Assembly (NCBI GenBank): GCA_024280755.1
Contig: JAJRPN010000039.1
Span: 62,001-126,000, forward strand
Direction of reading: 5' to 3'
DNA: 64,000 bases
DNA from: Planctomycetota bacterium
GTDB taxonomy: Bacteria; Planctomycetota; Phycisphaerae; Phycisphaerales; UBA1924
Shown: one piece after another, positions 40,446 to 50,086 of the stretch
Layout: each line of letters begins with the position of its first letter
Numbering within the stretch: the first letter of the stretch is position 1
Notes under the pieces: generated by a model
What the model saw: the letters and a program-made list of their open reading frames with translations, nothing else
What the model was told of the DNA's origin: nothing
Database searches by the model: none
Program-made: the position numbers and the translations under genes

Positions 40446-43343
40446 CTATTCTCTTCCCAATATCTCAATCGTAAACTGCTCATCCCCCACCACCAACGCA
40501 TCAAACACCGCCTTGGCATACCCTGCTTCAATACTTTGATACCCTTCGCGGATCTCCCAAAGATCATCCACCCGCCGGCCATGCACCCCAAGCACCCCAA
40601 GCCGCTGGCTCCAATAGCTCGGCGTATCAAAGTACCACGCGATCGACTCATCAACTTTCAACTGATGCCTTTGAAGCGACTCAGAACTCACCCCATGATC
40701 AGCGATCTCATCAATCGCATCACGCACGATGCCCCGCCCCTGATCAATATCATCTTCGCTGCACCGCGCCCGAATCAACATAATCATCTGGTTGGGCGTC
40801 TCGTCTGTATATGCAATATCCGCACGAACAGCCCCGCCAAACCCTGCCTCATCCACCATCGCGCCCAGCATCTCGTTAAGCACCATCGAAGCAAGGATCA
40901 ACGCCCGCAACTCATCCAAAGGCTGGTCCTTCTCACCAACAAAACCAAACACCACCCCATGCTCTTGCTCATCATCATCACGAACCTGGATCACTCGTTC
41001 GCACTTAATCGAATGCTCACCCTCATCCGCGATCACCTTGCGCTCTTGCACCGCTCGGCTCACCAAAGACCCAAAGACCTGTGCCGACTCTTCAATCACC
41101 GATGCTGCATCAATCGACCCTGCTATCCCAATATCAATCCGTCCATTGCGCACGATCTGTGTGAATAGCCGTTGCGCCTTCTCAACCGTCACATCCCCAT
41201 CATCACGCTTGGGTATATTCATCGGATACAACAACTTCAACGCACGATCAATCGGCTCATCGACCGCCTGCTCATGCCTCGTCGACCAGTCTTCAAAAAC
41301 ATCATTCTCAATCATCGGCCGATCCAAAAGCACATACGCCAACTCCATCATCTCACCAAACGACCCCGTCGGCCCATCGATCTTGAGCTGCACATAGCCC
41401 ACCGACCGCTCGACACTCGTCTCAAGACCATGCTCATTCATGTACGCACGCATCGCACTTCGCCCACGCGTCTCGCTCGCAGGCTCGCGCCATGCACTCA
41501 ATGCCGCATCAAGCTCGTCGGCATCAACCCCGTCAAGCACCGCTCCCCAAACCGTCGCGCTCAAATACACACGCTCGAGCTGCTGATCATCAAAGCCACG
41601 AACCAACACCTTCACATCATTCTCAAGCACCGCGCTCCATACACCAGATTCCGCATGCTGTGAGATCGAACGCATCGCCCCGCCTTCAAGCTCATCATCA
41701 AGAAGCGATCCCCCGAGCTGCTCCATCCAATGCGCATCAATCACACCCATAGGCGAACCCAATGCGCTATTCACCACATCCAACACAACCCCCGCCCGTG
41801 TAGCCTTTGCAATCGCCCCAGCATCAGGAACCAACGCAATATAGCTCCCCTCACTTGGTATCACTATCTCACGAAGCACCGCATCAATCTCATGGTCGCC
41901 AATGCCGCTCATCATCTCCGTCGCGATCCCATCCCAGCGCACCATATCCATCATCGGCCGCCCGGTCGTAAGCAACCAATGCACCAGCCCCATCCGCTGG
42001 GCATTGCTCGCACCAACCCAGTCGTCCGCATCACGATGCCAACGCGCCAAAACCGACCGCCGAGCCCGCGAAAGCTCGTCAGCCGTCGATCCATCTCGAC
42101 TCAACCGATCACACTCACGCACCAAGAACCCCATCATCTCATCCCAAGAATCATCATCTGCCAACCCAGACTCAACACTCGTTTCAACGCCAGACTCCGC
42201 TCCAACCTGAATCACATCCATCTGCCCAAGCAAATCAATCTGCTCGACGCTCACCTCACACTCAGCCCCAAACTCTTGAGTGCCCAACCGCCCTAAGCGA
42301 TGCCGAAGAATCTCACCGGCCACTCGGCTAATCACCGTCTGACGCATATCTCCATAAGTCATCCGCGATGCACGCTCGCTCCAAAGCTCCACCGTCGCGT
42401 CGTCTCGATCCCGAAACCACACCACCGCCGCCTGATCAGACTCAAAACCAATATCACTCCCCATCACCGTCCGCATCGAGACATCAACCCCAAGCCGACC
42501 ATCAATCATCACTACCCGTTCGCCAGCTTCAACTCCGCCCATGTGCCCAGCAACCAAGCCCTGCATCTCACCCACATCAACATCGCCCACCACCAACACC
42601 ATCGCCTGCCCAGGGTGATACATCGCGCGACCAAAGTCTTCAATCCCTTGCCGCGTGAGCATCCCAAGTTCTTCAACCGTTGGCGTCGGAAGCTGCTCGC
42701 CAAAGAGCGTCCCGCCCATAAGTTCAGGCAACCATTCCAACCGCGCCCGAAGCTCCGCGCTGGGCTGTTGCTCGATCGCAACACGCAAAGAATCTTTCGC
42801 CTGTTCAACACGCTCTGCTGATATATCACGCGCATCACCATCTAACACCTCTCGATAAAATGAGAACACCTCGCTGAGCTGTTCCATATCATCACGATCA
42901 GCCTGCGCCATAAACGCCACATGGTCAAAGCTCACAAACGAACCTGTCATCTGCCCAAACCCAACATCCCGTGCTTCCAAAATCTTGTCGATCGCCTGGG
43001 CCGAGAAGTTCTCGGTTCCCTCTCGAATCACCCGCTCAAAGACCCGCCCAGCCCCGCGTTGCCCTTCGCCCTCATACATCGCGCCCGCTCGCACGATTAA
43101 CCATGCCTGCACATCTTCCTGAACATTGCCTCGGGCATATTGCGAAGTCGAAACCACAATAATTTCAAGCCCATTCTCAAGCACCACCCGCGCTGTCCCG
43201 GCCTGATCCCCGATCACTTCATCGAGCGCAGGCTCGCCAGAAGCAACCAAGGTGCACACACCCAGCAATGCAATCCCAGTTGCCAAACCAAATCGAGTGC
43301 CCAACCTATTGCTCAAATTATTGCCCAATCCAACCATGCTCAC
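40446..43343 (-). CDS. Exported M16 (insulinase-like) protein, catalytic motif lost
   Basis: This is a 965-residue protein with an N-terminal hydrophobic helix (LATGIALLGVCTLVASGEPA) for export. Two M16 repeats can be followed: the first with VVLENGLEIIVVS, WLIVRAGAMYEGEGQRGAGR; the second from about residue 560 (VLENDVKVLVRGFDDQQLER). Active M16 peptidases have H-x-x-E-H in the first repeat. Here the aligned stretch is R100-V-F-E-R104, so both zinc His are gone. The AMYHPGQAMVLVVGDVD block is typical. The protein would be a non-catalytic partner, as in two-subunit M16 enzymes, but no active mate is in the window. GGAG lies five bases before the GTG start. The stop is TAG. Confidence 0.82.
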   Translation of the reverse strand: MSMVGLGNNLSNRLGTRFGLATGIALLGVCTLVASGEPALDEVIGDQAGTARVVLENGLEIIVVSTSQYARGNVQEDVQAWLIVRAGAMYEGEGQRGAGRVFERVIREGTENFSAQAIDKILEARDVGFGQMTGSFVSFDHVAFMAQADRDDMEQLSEVFSFYREVLDGDARDISAERVEQAKDSLRVAIEQQPSAELRARLEWLPELMGGTLFGEQLPTPTVEELGMLTRQGIEDFGRAMYHPGQAMVLVVGDVDVGEMQGLVAGHMGGVEAGERVVMIDGRLGVDVSMRTVMGSDIGFESDQAAVVWFRDRDDATVELWSERASRMTYGDMRQTVISRVAGEILRHRLGRLGTQEFGAECEVSVEQIDLLGQMDVIQVGAESGVETSVESGLADDDSWDEMMGFLVRECDRLSRDGSTADELSRARRSVLARWHRDADDWVGASNAQRMGLVHWLLTTGRPMMDMVRWDGIATEMMSGIGDHEIDAVLREIVIPSEGSYIALVPDAGAIAKATRAGVVLDVVNSALGSPMGVIDAHWMEQLGGSLLDDELEGGAMRSISQHAESGVWSAVLENDVKVLVRGFDDQQLERVYLSATVWGAVLDGVDADELDAALSAWREPASETRGRSAMRAYMNEHGLETSVERSVGYVQLKIDGPTGSFGEMMELAYVLLDRPMIENDVFEDWSTRHEQAVDEPIDRALKLLYPMNIPKRDDGDVTVEKAQRLFTQIVRNGRIDIGIAGSIDAASVIEESAQVFGSLVSRAVQERKVIADEGEHSIKCERVIQVRDDDEQEHGVVFGFVGEKDQPLDELRALILASMVLNEMLGAMVDEAGFGGAVRADIAYTDETPNQMIMLIRARCSEDDIDQGRGIVRDAIDEIADHGVSSESLQRHQLKVDESIAWYFDTPSYWSQRLGVLGVHGRRVDDLWEIREGYQSIEAGYAKAVFDALVVGDEQFTIEILGRE

Positions 43344-43408
43344 GAATACTCCATATAGCTTCTTCTACCAACAGGCTTACCGTCCAGAACGCTCAGCGAT
43401 TCACAATT

Positions 43409-46400
43409 TCAAGAACCAATCCCCTCAATTCCACCTATTCCAGCCTGCTCGATCACCAAATCCAATACCGAACACGCCGATTCCCCCCGCCCACTCGCAC
43501 AACCCCGGCTGCGATCCCAATCACCCGCTAACATCCCACGAATCGCCTTCTCTATCTTCGCATGAATCTTCTCCATCTTGAGCGCATCCACCCCAATAGC
43601 CCCCTTGCTCCCATCTGTCAAAAGCCAATACTCGCACACACTGCCCGGGCCTAAATCCCCCAGATCATTCTCCAAAGCCATCGCATAGATCCCAAGCTGA
43701 AGATCATCCTTCTTAGGCTCCTTCAGATCCTTCCTGGCATATCCAGTCTTGTAATCAATCACCCGACGACCGCCGCTCGCTGTCGCATCCACACGATCGA
43801 TCTTCGCCTTGATCTTGTGCTCTACCCCATCGCACACATACCCAAACACATGCTCGCGCTCAAGCTCTTCGATGTGCATATCTTCATCGTGCATATCTTC
43901 CCACACACGCACCATCATCATGCACGCCTTCTCAAGCATGTCCTCGTCCACCTCGGTCTCGGGAGCCCAATGCTTAAAGAAGTTCTTTTTCGTCAACGCT
44001 TCAAGCTCAGCCATCCCAGGCCGATCAACACCCTCCGAATCTGCGACGCGCCATTGTGTATAAAACGCCTCAAGCGTCTCATGCACAATCGTCCCCAGCA
44101 TCATCGGCACCTGCTCATCCTGAGGCAACCGAAACACATAACTCACCAAATAACACCGGGGACACTGCAAATACTTCGACAACTGCGAAAAACTCAATGT
44201 CAAAGGCCCCTTAAGCCCAGGGTGCAATCGCTCATCCACATCCACCTTCTGTGCAAGCACATCAACCAATGCCTGCGCCAAACCCCGCACCGATTCATCC
44301 GCCCAAGCAGGCACCTCGCCGGTGATATAGACCTCGTTGACCATCGCGATCCGATCGGCTGCCGATCGTAATCGAATCTCAAGCTCTTCGCGTGTGATCT
44401 CACCCAGATCCATCGCATCGATCGCTGCTGCTGCCGATCGCCTCGCAATCCGCTTGGCCTCATCAAACGCATCGCGCATCTTGTTGGCCGTCTTAAACTC
44501 CATCCCCAAGCTCGACACCGCATCACCAAGCATCGAAGGATCAAGCACATCAAACGCATCGCGCTCAACAAACGCATCGCCGATCGCGCTGCGCAGCTCA
44601 TACACAAAGTTCGTCACCCCAGACTTCTTAGGCACCTTCGCCAAAAGCACCGCCCGCGAATGCGCCCGCGTCAACGCCACATAAAACACCCGCCGCTCTT
44701 CATCGAGCCGACGCGCCTTATCATCACGAACATCCCCCGCCCGATCAATCAATCCATCGGGCAGCACATCGTCAAAGCTCCCCGATGTCTTGGGATACCC
44801 ATGCGATGGACTCACCCGCGGAATAAACACCGTCTCAAACTCAAGCCCCTTCGACGCATGAGCGGTCAACATTGCCACAGCACCCGCGTCATGATCGTTC
44901 CCGATCGCACTTGTTCGATCTTCAACGATATCCTCGGGCAACTCGCCCAGCGATTTCTCGCTCGCATCAAGATCTTCCATATAACGCAGCATTGATGCCA
45001 AATCACCGGGCGCATCAAACCGATCCGCCCGCGCCTTGGCAAACCGAACAACCTCAATCAACGAAGCGATCCGCACCGATCGATGATGCCCATCGCTCAG
45101 TTCGCTATGCACAACACCCGTCCGCTTAATAATCTCCATGATCGTATTGGCTGCATCAGATTCACCCGCCACCACCCCAAGCTCGCCGGCCAACGCCCGC
45201 ATTGCCTTCACCTTGCTGGCAATTGTCTCATCACCATACTCAATCAACCACTCGATCAAATCTCCCGGATCACTCGTGTCAGGGTCGCCAGCTAACCACC
45301 GAGACTGCACCCCGCGCCACCGCGCAACCAGCCGACCAAGCACGATCGCATCACACCGATACGGCGGGCGAATCAAAACCCGCTTCACATCAACCGCCAA
45401 CCCCGGATCCCCAAGCACCCGCGCCCACGCCATCACATCAAGCACCCCCTGGTCATCCATCGGGCTGCGCTTGCGCCGAATCTCGATCGGAATCCCCTCA
45501 AGCGTCAGCACCCGCGAGATCCGTTCAAGCTCTGCGCCCGTCCGCGCGATCACCGCGCACGATCCAAACGCAAACTCTTCACCGCCTTCTTTGGCATCGC
45601 TCACCATCTTGAGCAGCATCGAAGCGATCGCCTCGCCGCTCTGTTGGTCGTCCTCAAGACGAATCAACTCCACACCCGCACCATCAACATCGCCCGCATG
45701 GGAGTTGGCAACCTTCTCCGCATCAAACCGCACCATCGCACCATCAATCACCGCGTTGCTCGCTGACACAATCGCCTGGGCACTCCGAAAGTTCGTGCTC
45801 AGCGTAATCTTCTCAGGCTGATCCCAGATCGTTGCAAAGTGCGCAAAGGCCCGATCGTCCGCCCCGCGAAACCCATAAATACTCTGATCATCATCCCCAA
45901 CCACACACAAATCAGGATTCGACTCTGGCGGACACAACTGACGAATCATCTCGATCTGTGCCGCGTTCACATCCTGAAACTCGTCAACCACCACATGCTT
46001 GTGATCATGACGAAGGATCGATGCAATACCAGGATGCTCCCGCATCAGCTTGCTCGGCAGCATAATCAAATCATCAAAGTCCATCCACCCACGATCCAAA
46101 CACCGCGTCTCAAAGTGCCCATACACCAACGCCGCCTGCTCAAACCGATCCAACTCCGCCCTACGAGCCCCAGCCTCGTCCCCAGCAAGCCCGCCCAACG
46201 CCTGCCTTTGATCACCAAGCCACTCAATCGCATCGCTGCTCGTCATGCTCAAGTTGCGAAGCTCGCCCATCACCTTGCTCGCGATCTCGATCGCACTCTC
46301 GATCCCGCTGCCCATCGCATACCGATACAGCTTGTGCTCACGAATAATCTCGCGTACTAAACTCTTGCGCTGCGAAGAATCAATCAGCATCGGATCGCAG

Positions 46401-46744
46401 GGAACCCCAAGCACATCACCAAACCGACGCACTATCCCCAAGCCCAAACTATGAAATGTCGAAGACACCACCCGCGCAGCAAGCGTCGAGCCTACAAGAT
46501 CGCTTAGTCGATCCCCAAGCTCGCCCGCAGCCTTATTCGTAAAGGTCACCGCGACAATCTGATCAGGACAAACATCACGCTCGGCAATCATGTGCGCCAC
46601 CCGCGCCGTGATCACCCGCGTCTTGCCCGTACCAGGTCCGGCAAGCACAATCACAGCCCCGCCATCAAACTCGACCGCCCGACGCTGATCATCCGTCAAC
46701 TGGAGTTTCGATAAATCTATCCCATCATGCGTGTTTGTACCCAT
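43409..46744 (-). CDS. UvrD/Rep-type helicase fused to PD-(D/E)XK nuclease
   Basis: This is a 1,111-residue DNA repair enzyme. Helicase motifs in order: Q motif LTDDQRRAVEF, Walker A AGPGTGKT (residues 35-42), Walker B VVDEFQDVNAAQIE, motif III VGDDDQSIYGFRGAD, motif V LTAHASKGLEFETVFI, and motif VI RRVFYVALTRAHS. The C-terminal 270 residues are a RecB-type nuclease with LSFSQLSKYLQCPRCY, GTIVHETLEAF, KIDRVD and IDYKTG (Asp997, Lys999). The AddB-like four-Cys iron-sulfur site is not complete: only the CPRC pair and two late Cys seven apart are seen. It resembles the single-chain AddA-like/PcrA-nuclease fusions. The ATG at 46744 is chosen; an ATG 21 bases upstream is alternative. No adjacent addB. 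Confidence 0.88.
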   Translation of the reverse strand: MGTNTHDGIDLSKLQLTDDQRRAVEFDGGAVIVLAGPGTGKTRVITARVAHMIAERDVCPDQIVAVTFTNKAAGELGDRLSDLVGSTLAARVVSSTFHSLGLGIVRRFGDVLGVPCDPMLIDSSQRKSLVREIIREHKLYRYAMGSGIESAIEIASKVMGELRNLSMTSSDAIEWLGDQRQALGGLAGDEAGARRAELDRFEQAALVYGHFETRCLDRGWMDFDDLIMLPSKLMREHPGIASILRHDHKHVVVDEFQDVNAAQIEMIRQLCPPESNPDLCVVGDDDQSIYGFRGADDRAFAHFATIWDQPEKITLSTNFRSAQAIVSASNAVIDGAMVRFDAEKVANSHAGDVDGAGVELIRLEDDQQSGEAIASMLLKMVSDAKEGGEEFAFGSCAVIARTGAELERISRVLTLEGIPIEIRRKRSPMDDQGVLDVMAWARVLGDPGLAVDVKRVLIRPPYRCDAIVLGRLVARWRGVQSRWLAGDPDTSDPGDLIEWLIEYGDETIASKVKAMRALAGELGVVAGESDAANTIMEIIKRTGVVHSELSDGHHRSVRIASLIEVVRFAKARADRFDAPGDLASMLRYMEDLDASEKSLGELPEDIVEDRTSAIGNDHDAGAVAMLTAHASKGLEFETVFIPRVSPSHGYPKTSGSFDDVLPDGLIDRAGDVRDDKARRLDEERRVFYVALTRAHSRAVLLAKVPKKSGVTNFVYELRSAIGDAFVERDAFDVLDPSMLGDAVSSLGMEFKTANKMRDAFDEAKRIARRSAAAAIDAMDLGEITREELEIRLRSAADRIAMVNEVYITGEVPAWADESVRGLAQALVDVLAQKVDVDERLHPGLKGPLTLSFSQLSKYLQCPRCYLVSYVFRLPQDEQVPMMLGTIVHETLEAFYTQWRVADSEGVDRPGMAELEALTKKNFFKHWAPETEVDEDMLEKACMMMVRVWEDMHDEDMHIEELEREHVFGYVCDGVEHKIKAKIDRVDATASGGRRVIDYKTGYARKDLKEPKKDDLQLGIYAMALENDLGDLGPGSVCEYWLLTDGSKGAIGVDALKMEKIHAKIEKAIRGMLAGDWDRSRGCASGRGESACSVLDLVIEQAGIGGIEGIGS

Positions 46745-46780
46745 ACACAAGTGTACACGCATCAAGCATGACTCGCCTCA

Positions 46781-48388
46781 TCACGCCTTCTTCAACATTG
46801 CCAATTCCGGATCTTCGAGCTTCGGGTTCTTCCGCTCAAGATGTACATTCCCGCTCCACGCAACACGAACAAGATGCACCAAATCATCCATGATCATTAA
46901 CAAGCTCGGCAGCACCAAAAGAATAATGAAAGTCGCACTCATCAAGCCAAACGCGATCGTGATCGCCATCGGAATCAAAAACTGTGCCTGAAAACTCTTC
47001 TCCATCATCATCGGCAACAACCCAAGCACCGTCGTAATCGTCGTCAGCATAATCGCCCGGAATCGCGCCTGCCCGGTTGATACCCCCGCATCATACACCG
47101 ACATCCCCTCACGCCGACGCCCGTTAAAGAACTCCATAAAGATCAACGAATCATTCACCACAATCCCCGCCAATGCAATAAAACCAATCATCGACAAAAA
47201 GGTCATCGAATGCCCCATCAACAAATGCCCCCAGATCATCCCGATCATTGCAAAAGGAATCGCAAGCATCACAACCAAAGGCTGCGTAAAACTCGAAAAC
47301 AACCACGCAAGCACCACATAAATCAACCCCGATGCCATGAGCATCCCCAAAGGCAACGAACTCATCGAGTCTGCAAAATCTTTTTGACGCCCGCGTTGCA
47401 CCAACGCAACACCATGCAGATCAGATATCGCCTCGACCAGCCGAGGCTTAATCTCGGTAGCGAGCTGGTCCGGGTTCGCCATCTCGCGATAGGCATCCGC
47501 CTGCACCGATATCTTCCGTTTGCGATCGAGCCTACGGATTGTTGCAAACGCTTGCGACTCTGTAATCGTTGCCACCTCGCCCAAAGGTACCGCAATGCCC
47601 ATAGGCGTAAACACAAACATATCCTCGATCATCACCGTCGATCGTCGCACCCGCTCGGGCACCGTCACACGCACATCAATGTCCTCGCGATTCCCCGCAA
47701 AGGTAAACGCTTCGAGCCCAAAGACCGCAGCCTGAATCTGTCGCCCAAGATCCGCACGCGTAAATCCAAGCTCGCTTGCCCCATCACGAAGCGTAAACCG
47801 AAGCTCACGCTGACCACGATCCGAGTCGTCCGCGATCGAATGAATCGCTTTATATTCGCCCAAGATCGCCTTGATTCGGCTCACCGCAATATCGAGCTGG
47901 TCGATCGATTCACCCACAACGGTAAAGTTAAACGCCGGCCCGCTAGGTCCACCAGACACTCCTTCGAGCCGAATGTTTTTCGCTTCAGGAATCGGCCCGA
48001 CCGTTTCAACAATCTCATCGATAATCACCGCGCTCGATCGATCACGATTCTCCGCAAGCGTCAACTCCAAAATCAACTGTCCAAGATGCGACGAAACCGC
48101 ATCGCCCCCCGCACCTTCAAGATCACCAACCGCCCCCGCGATCGCAAAGGTCGACTGCACCTCGGGGATCGCCATGCACACTTCTTCAAACCGTTTCACA
48201 ACCGCTTCGGTCTGCGTCACCGGCGTGCCGATCGGCATCGTGATCGTCACATTCACCGTCTCCGCATCATCCGTCTCAAACAAAATAAACTGCAAGCGAC
48301 CAGAGATCACCATCCCCATCGACACAATCAATATCGAAGACACCGTCGCCAAAGTCACATACCGATACCGCATCGCCAGCCGCAACAA
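46781..48388 (-). CDS. RND efflux pump, second half (after in-frame TAG)
   Basis: This is the 3' part of an AcrB/HAE1-type gene. It follows the TAG at 48391-48389 without change of frame, beginning LLRLAMRYRYVTLATVSSIL, the seventh membrane helix of such pumps, and continues through the second porter domain (EVQSTFAIAGAVGDLEGAGG, FTLRDGASELGFTRADLGRQ) to the last helices (GFIALAGIVVNDSLIFMEFF, TTITTVLGLLPMMMEKSF). The complete chain with the upstream half would be about 1,100 residues, the usual RND length. Translation could restart at ATG 48373 or at TTG 48388, but no ribosome site is seen. The protein acts in the cytoplasmic membrane with the adaptor encoded upstream. Confidence 0.7.
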   Translation of the reverse strand: MLRLAMRYRYVTLATVSSILIVSMGMVISGRLQFILFETDDAETVNVTITMPIGTPVTQTEAVVKRFEEVCMAIPEVQSTFAIAGAVGDLEGAGGDAVSSHLGQLILELTLAENRDRSSAVIIDEIVETVGPIPEAKNIRLEGVSGGPSGPAFNFTVVGESIDQLDIAVSRIKAILGEYKAIHSIADDSDRGQRELRFTLRDGASELGFTRADLGRQIQAAVFGLEAFTFAGNREDIDVRVTVPERVRRSTVMIEDMFVFTPMGIAVPLGEVATITESQAFATIRRLDRKRKISVQADAYREMANPDQLATEIKPRLVEAISDLHGVALVQRGRQKDFADSMSSLPLGMLMASGLIYVVLAWLFSSFTQPLVVMLAIPFAMIGMIWGHLLMGHSMTFLSMIGFIALAGIVVNDSLIFMEFFNGRRREGMSVYDAGVSTGQARFRAIMLTTITTVLGLLPMMMEKSFQAQFLIPMAITIAFGLMSATFIILLVLPSLLMIMDDLVHLVRVAWSGNVHLERKNPKLEDPELAMLKKA

Positions 48389-50086
48389 CTACGCATACGC
48401 CGGAATCATCCGGCCCGAGATAATGTGATCGCGCCATGCATCATACTTGGCTTCAAACCTGGCAATCCGATGCTTCTTCTTTCCACTCGCTTTCACCTTG
48501 TCGACCGCCCGCAACGAATGCCCCATGTGCATAGGCAAAATAAACAACGACTCAATCAAAGACACACCAAGCGCACACCCCACAACCACAGGCATCACGC
48601 TCATAAAATCGCCCACCTGCCCGTTCATCATCGCCAAAGGCATGAACGCAAAGATCGTCGTCAACACCGTCGAAACCACAGGCCAAGCAACCTGATCCGC
48701 CCCATTGACCGCAGCAACAAGCGCAGGCTCGCCCTGCTCGTGGCGCGTTGTGATATTCTCCGCCACCACAATCGCATCATCAACCAAAATACCAATCACG
48801 ATAATCAAACCAAACATGGTCAAGAAGTTCAACGAAACATCCATCCAAGACATCATCGCAAGCGTGCCCAAAAGCGACACCACCAACCCCATCGCCACCC
48901 AGAACGAAATCCGCCAGTTGAGCAAAAGCACAAGCGTGACAAAAACCAAAATCCCGCCGTTGCGCGCATTACGAAGCAACAAATCCAATCGCCCTTCAAC
49001 AAACCGCGCCAGATCCGTCGTCGTCACCAATGTGCCGGGAGTCGTTGATACCTCAAACCGATCAAACCCAACCTTCCACGCTGCATATCGTTCCGAAATC
49101 TTGCCCAGTTCCCCACCATCACGCATCATGTTGATCTTGAGCTTCTCCATCCGCTTGGGATCGAGCTGCCCGCCATTGCGCCCCACCACATACGCCTTCA
49201 CCAACTCCGAAATCTTGATCACATCCTGATCACCCACCCGAAACACCGTCAGCGTGACCGATTCCTGCCCCTGATACCGCGTCACCAAATCCGTATCAAT
49301 AAACCCATCAAAGACATCTGCAACATCACCAACACGCACCACCCCGCCGTCGCCGGTGGCTTTGATCACAATCTCACGCACCGTATCCGCCCGCTCCTCA
49401 ACCCCCACAGAACGGATAGAAATAGTGCTCGTCGATGTCCGCACCGATCCGCCGGGCAGCTCAACCATCGCCGAGCGAATCTTGTCGGCGATCGTGACCA
49501 ACGACACCCCATGCTCGATCGCCTTCTCGGGCACAACCTCGACGCGTAGCTCATCAGCACGAACACCACTGGTCGACACCTCGGTGATCTCAGGCAACGA
49601 CAACAAATCATCGCGCGTCACCGCGATAAAGTCTTTCATTGTCCGCTCGTCAGCATCGCCATAGAGCGCAACAACAATCGCAGGCATGTTGGGTTCGAGA
49701 ATATCAACGATAATATTGTCCACCGCATCAGGCAAATCTTGGATCGCATCAACCTCGCGTTTGACATCAGCCAACGCCTGCTGGATTGGCACACCCTCTT
49801 CAAACTCGACGACCACACTCGCCATCCCCTCGTTCACCGTCGAGTTAATCTCTTTGACATCCGATATATCAGCGACCACATCCTCGATCTTGGTCGCCAG
49901 CGCATCTTCAACCTCTTCAGGAGCAGCCCCCGGATACGGCGCCATAATCGTGATCAACCGAGATTCCACAAACGGAAAAAACTCGCGACGAAGCCCGGTG
50001 CCAAAGATCAATCCGGCACCAATAATCGCAAACATCACCAGGTTGGCAACAACAGGCTTTCGCACACCAAATCGTGCAAGACTCAT
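48389..50086 (-). CDS. RND efflux pump, first half (ends at in-frame TAG)
   Basis: This 565-residue protein starts MSLARFGVRKPVVANLVMFA. It holds the first helix, the PN/PC porter region (APYPGAAPEEVEDALATKIE, DVKEINSTVNEGMASVVVEF, MPAIVVALYGDADERTMKDF), and helices 2-6 including GILVDDAIVVAENITT, the proton-relay Asp pair of RND pumps. The reading frame stops at TAG just where the two pseudosymmetric halves join, then continues. Its ATG overlaps the TGA of the adaptor gene (ATGA), so the two are coupled. Exports small toxic molecules; substrate unknown. If the TAG is real, the organism makes a half pump unless readthrough occurs. Confidence 0.75.
   Translation of the reverse strand: MSLARFGVRKPVVANLVMFAIIGAGLIFGTGLRREFFPFVESRLITIMAPYPGAAPEEVEDALATKIEDVVADISDVKEINSTVNEGMASVVVEFEEGVPIQQALADVKREVDAIQDLPDAVDNIIVDILEPNMPAIVVALYGDADERTMKDFIAVTRDDLLSLPEITEVSTSGVRADELRVEVVPEKAIEHGVSLVTIADKIRSAMVELPGGSVRTSTSTISIRSVGVEERADTVREIVIKATGDGGVVRVGDVADVFDGFIDTDLVTRYQGQESVTLTVFRVGDQDVIKISELVKAYVVGRNGGQLDPKRMEKLKINMMRDGGELGKISERYAAWKVGFDRFEVSTTPGTLVTTTDLARFVEGRLDLLLRNARNGGILVFVTLVLLLNWRISFWVAMGLVVSLLGTLAMMSWMDVSLNFLTMFGLIIVIGILVDDAIVVAENITTRHEQGEPALVAAVNGADQVAWPVVSTVLTTIFAFMPLAMMNGQVGDFMSVMPVVVGCALGVSLIESLFILPMHMGHSLRAVDKVKASGKKKHRIARFEAKYDAWRDHIISGRMIPAYA

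Noticed and set aside
47210-49048. 612-codon plus-strand frame opposite the RND pump
   Set aside because: Arg/His/Pro-rich, no motif or start signal; shadow of the pump gene.
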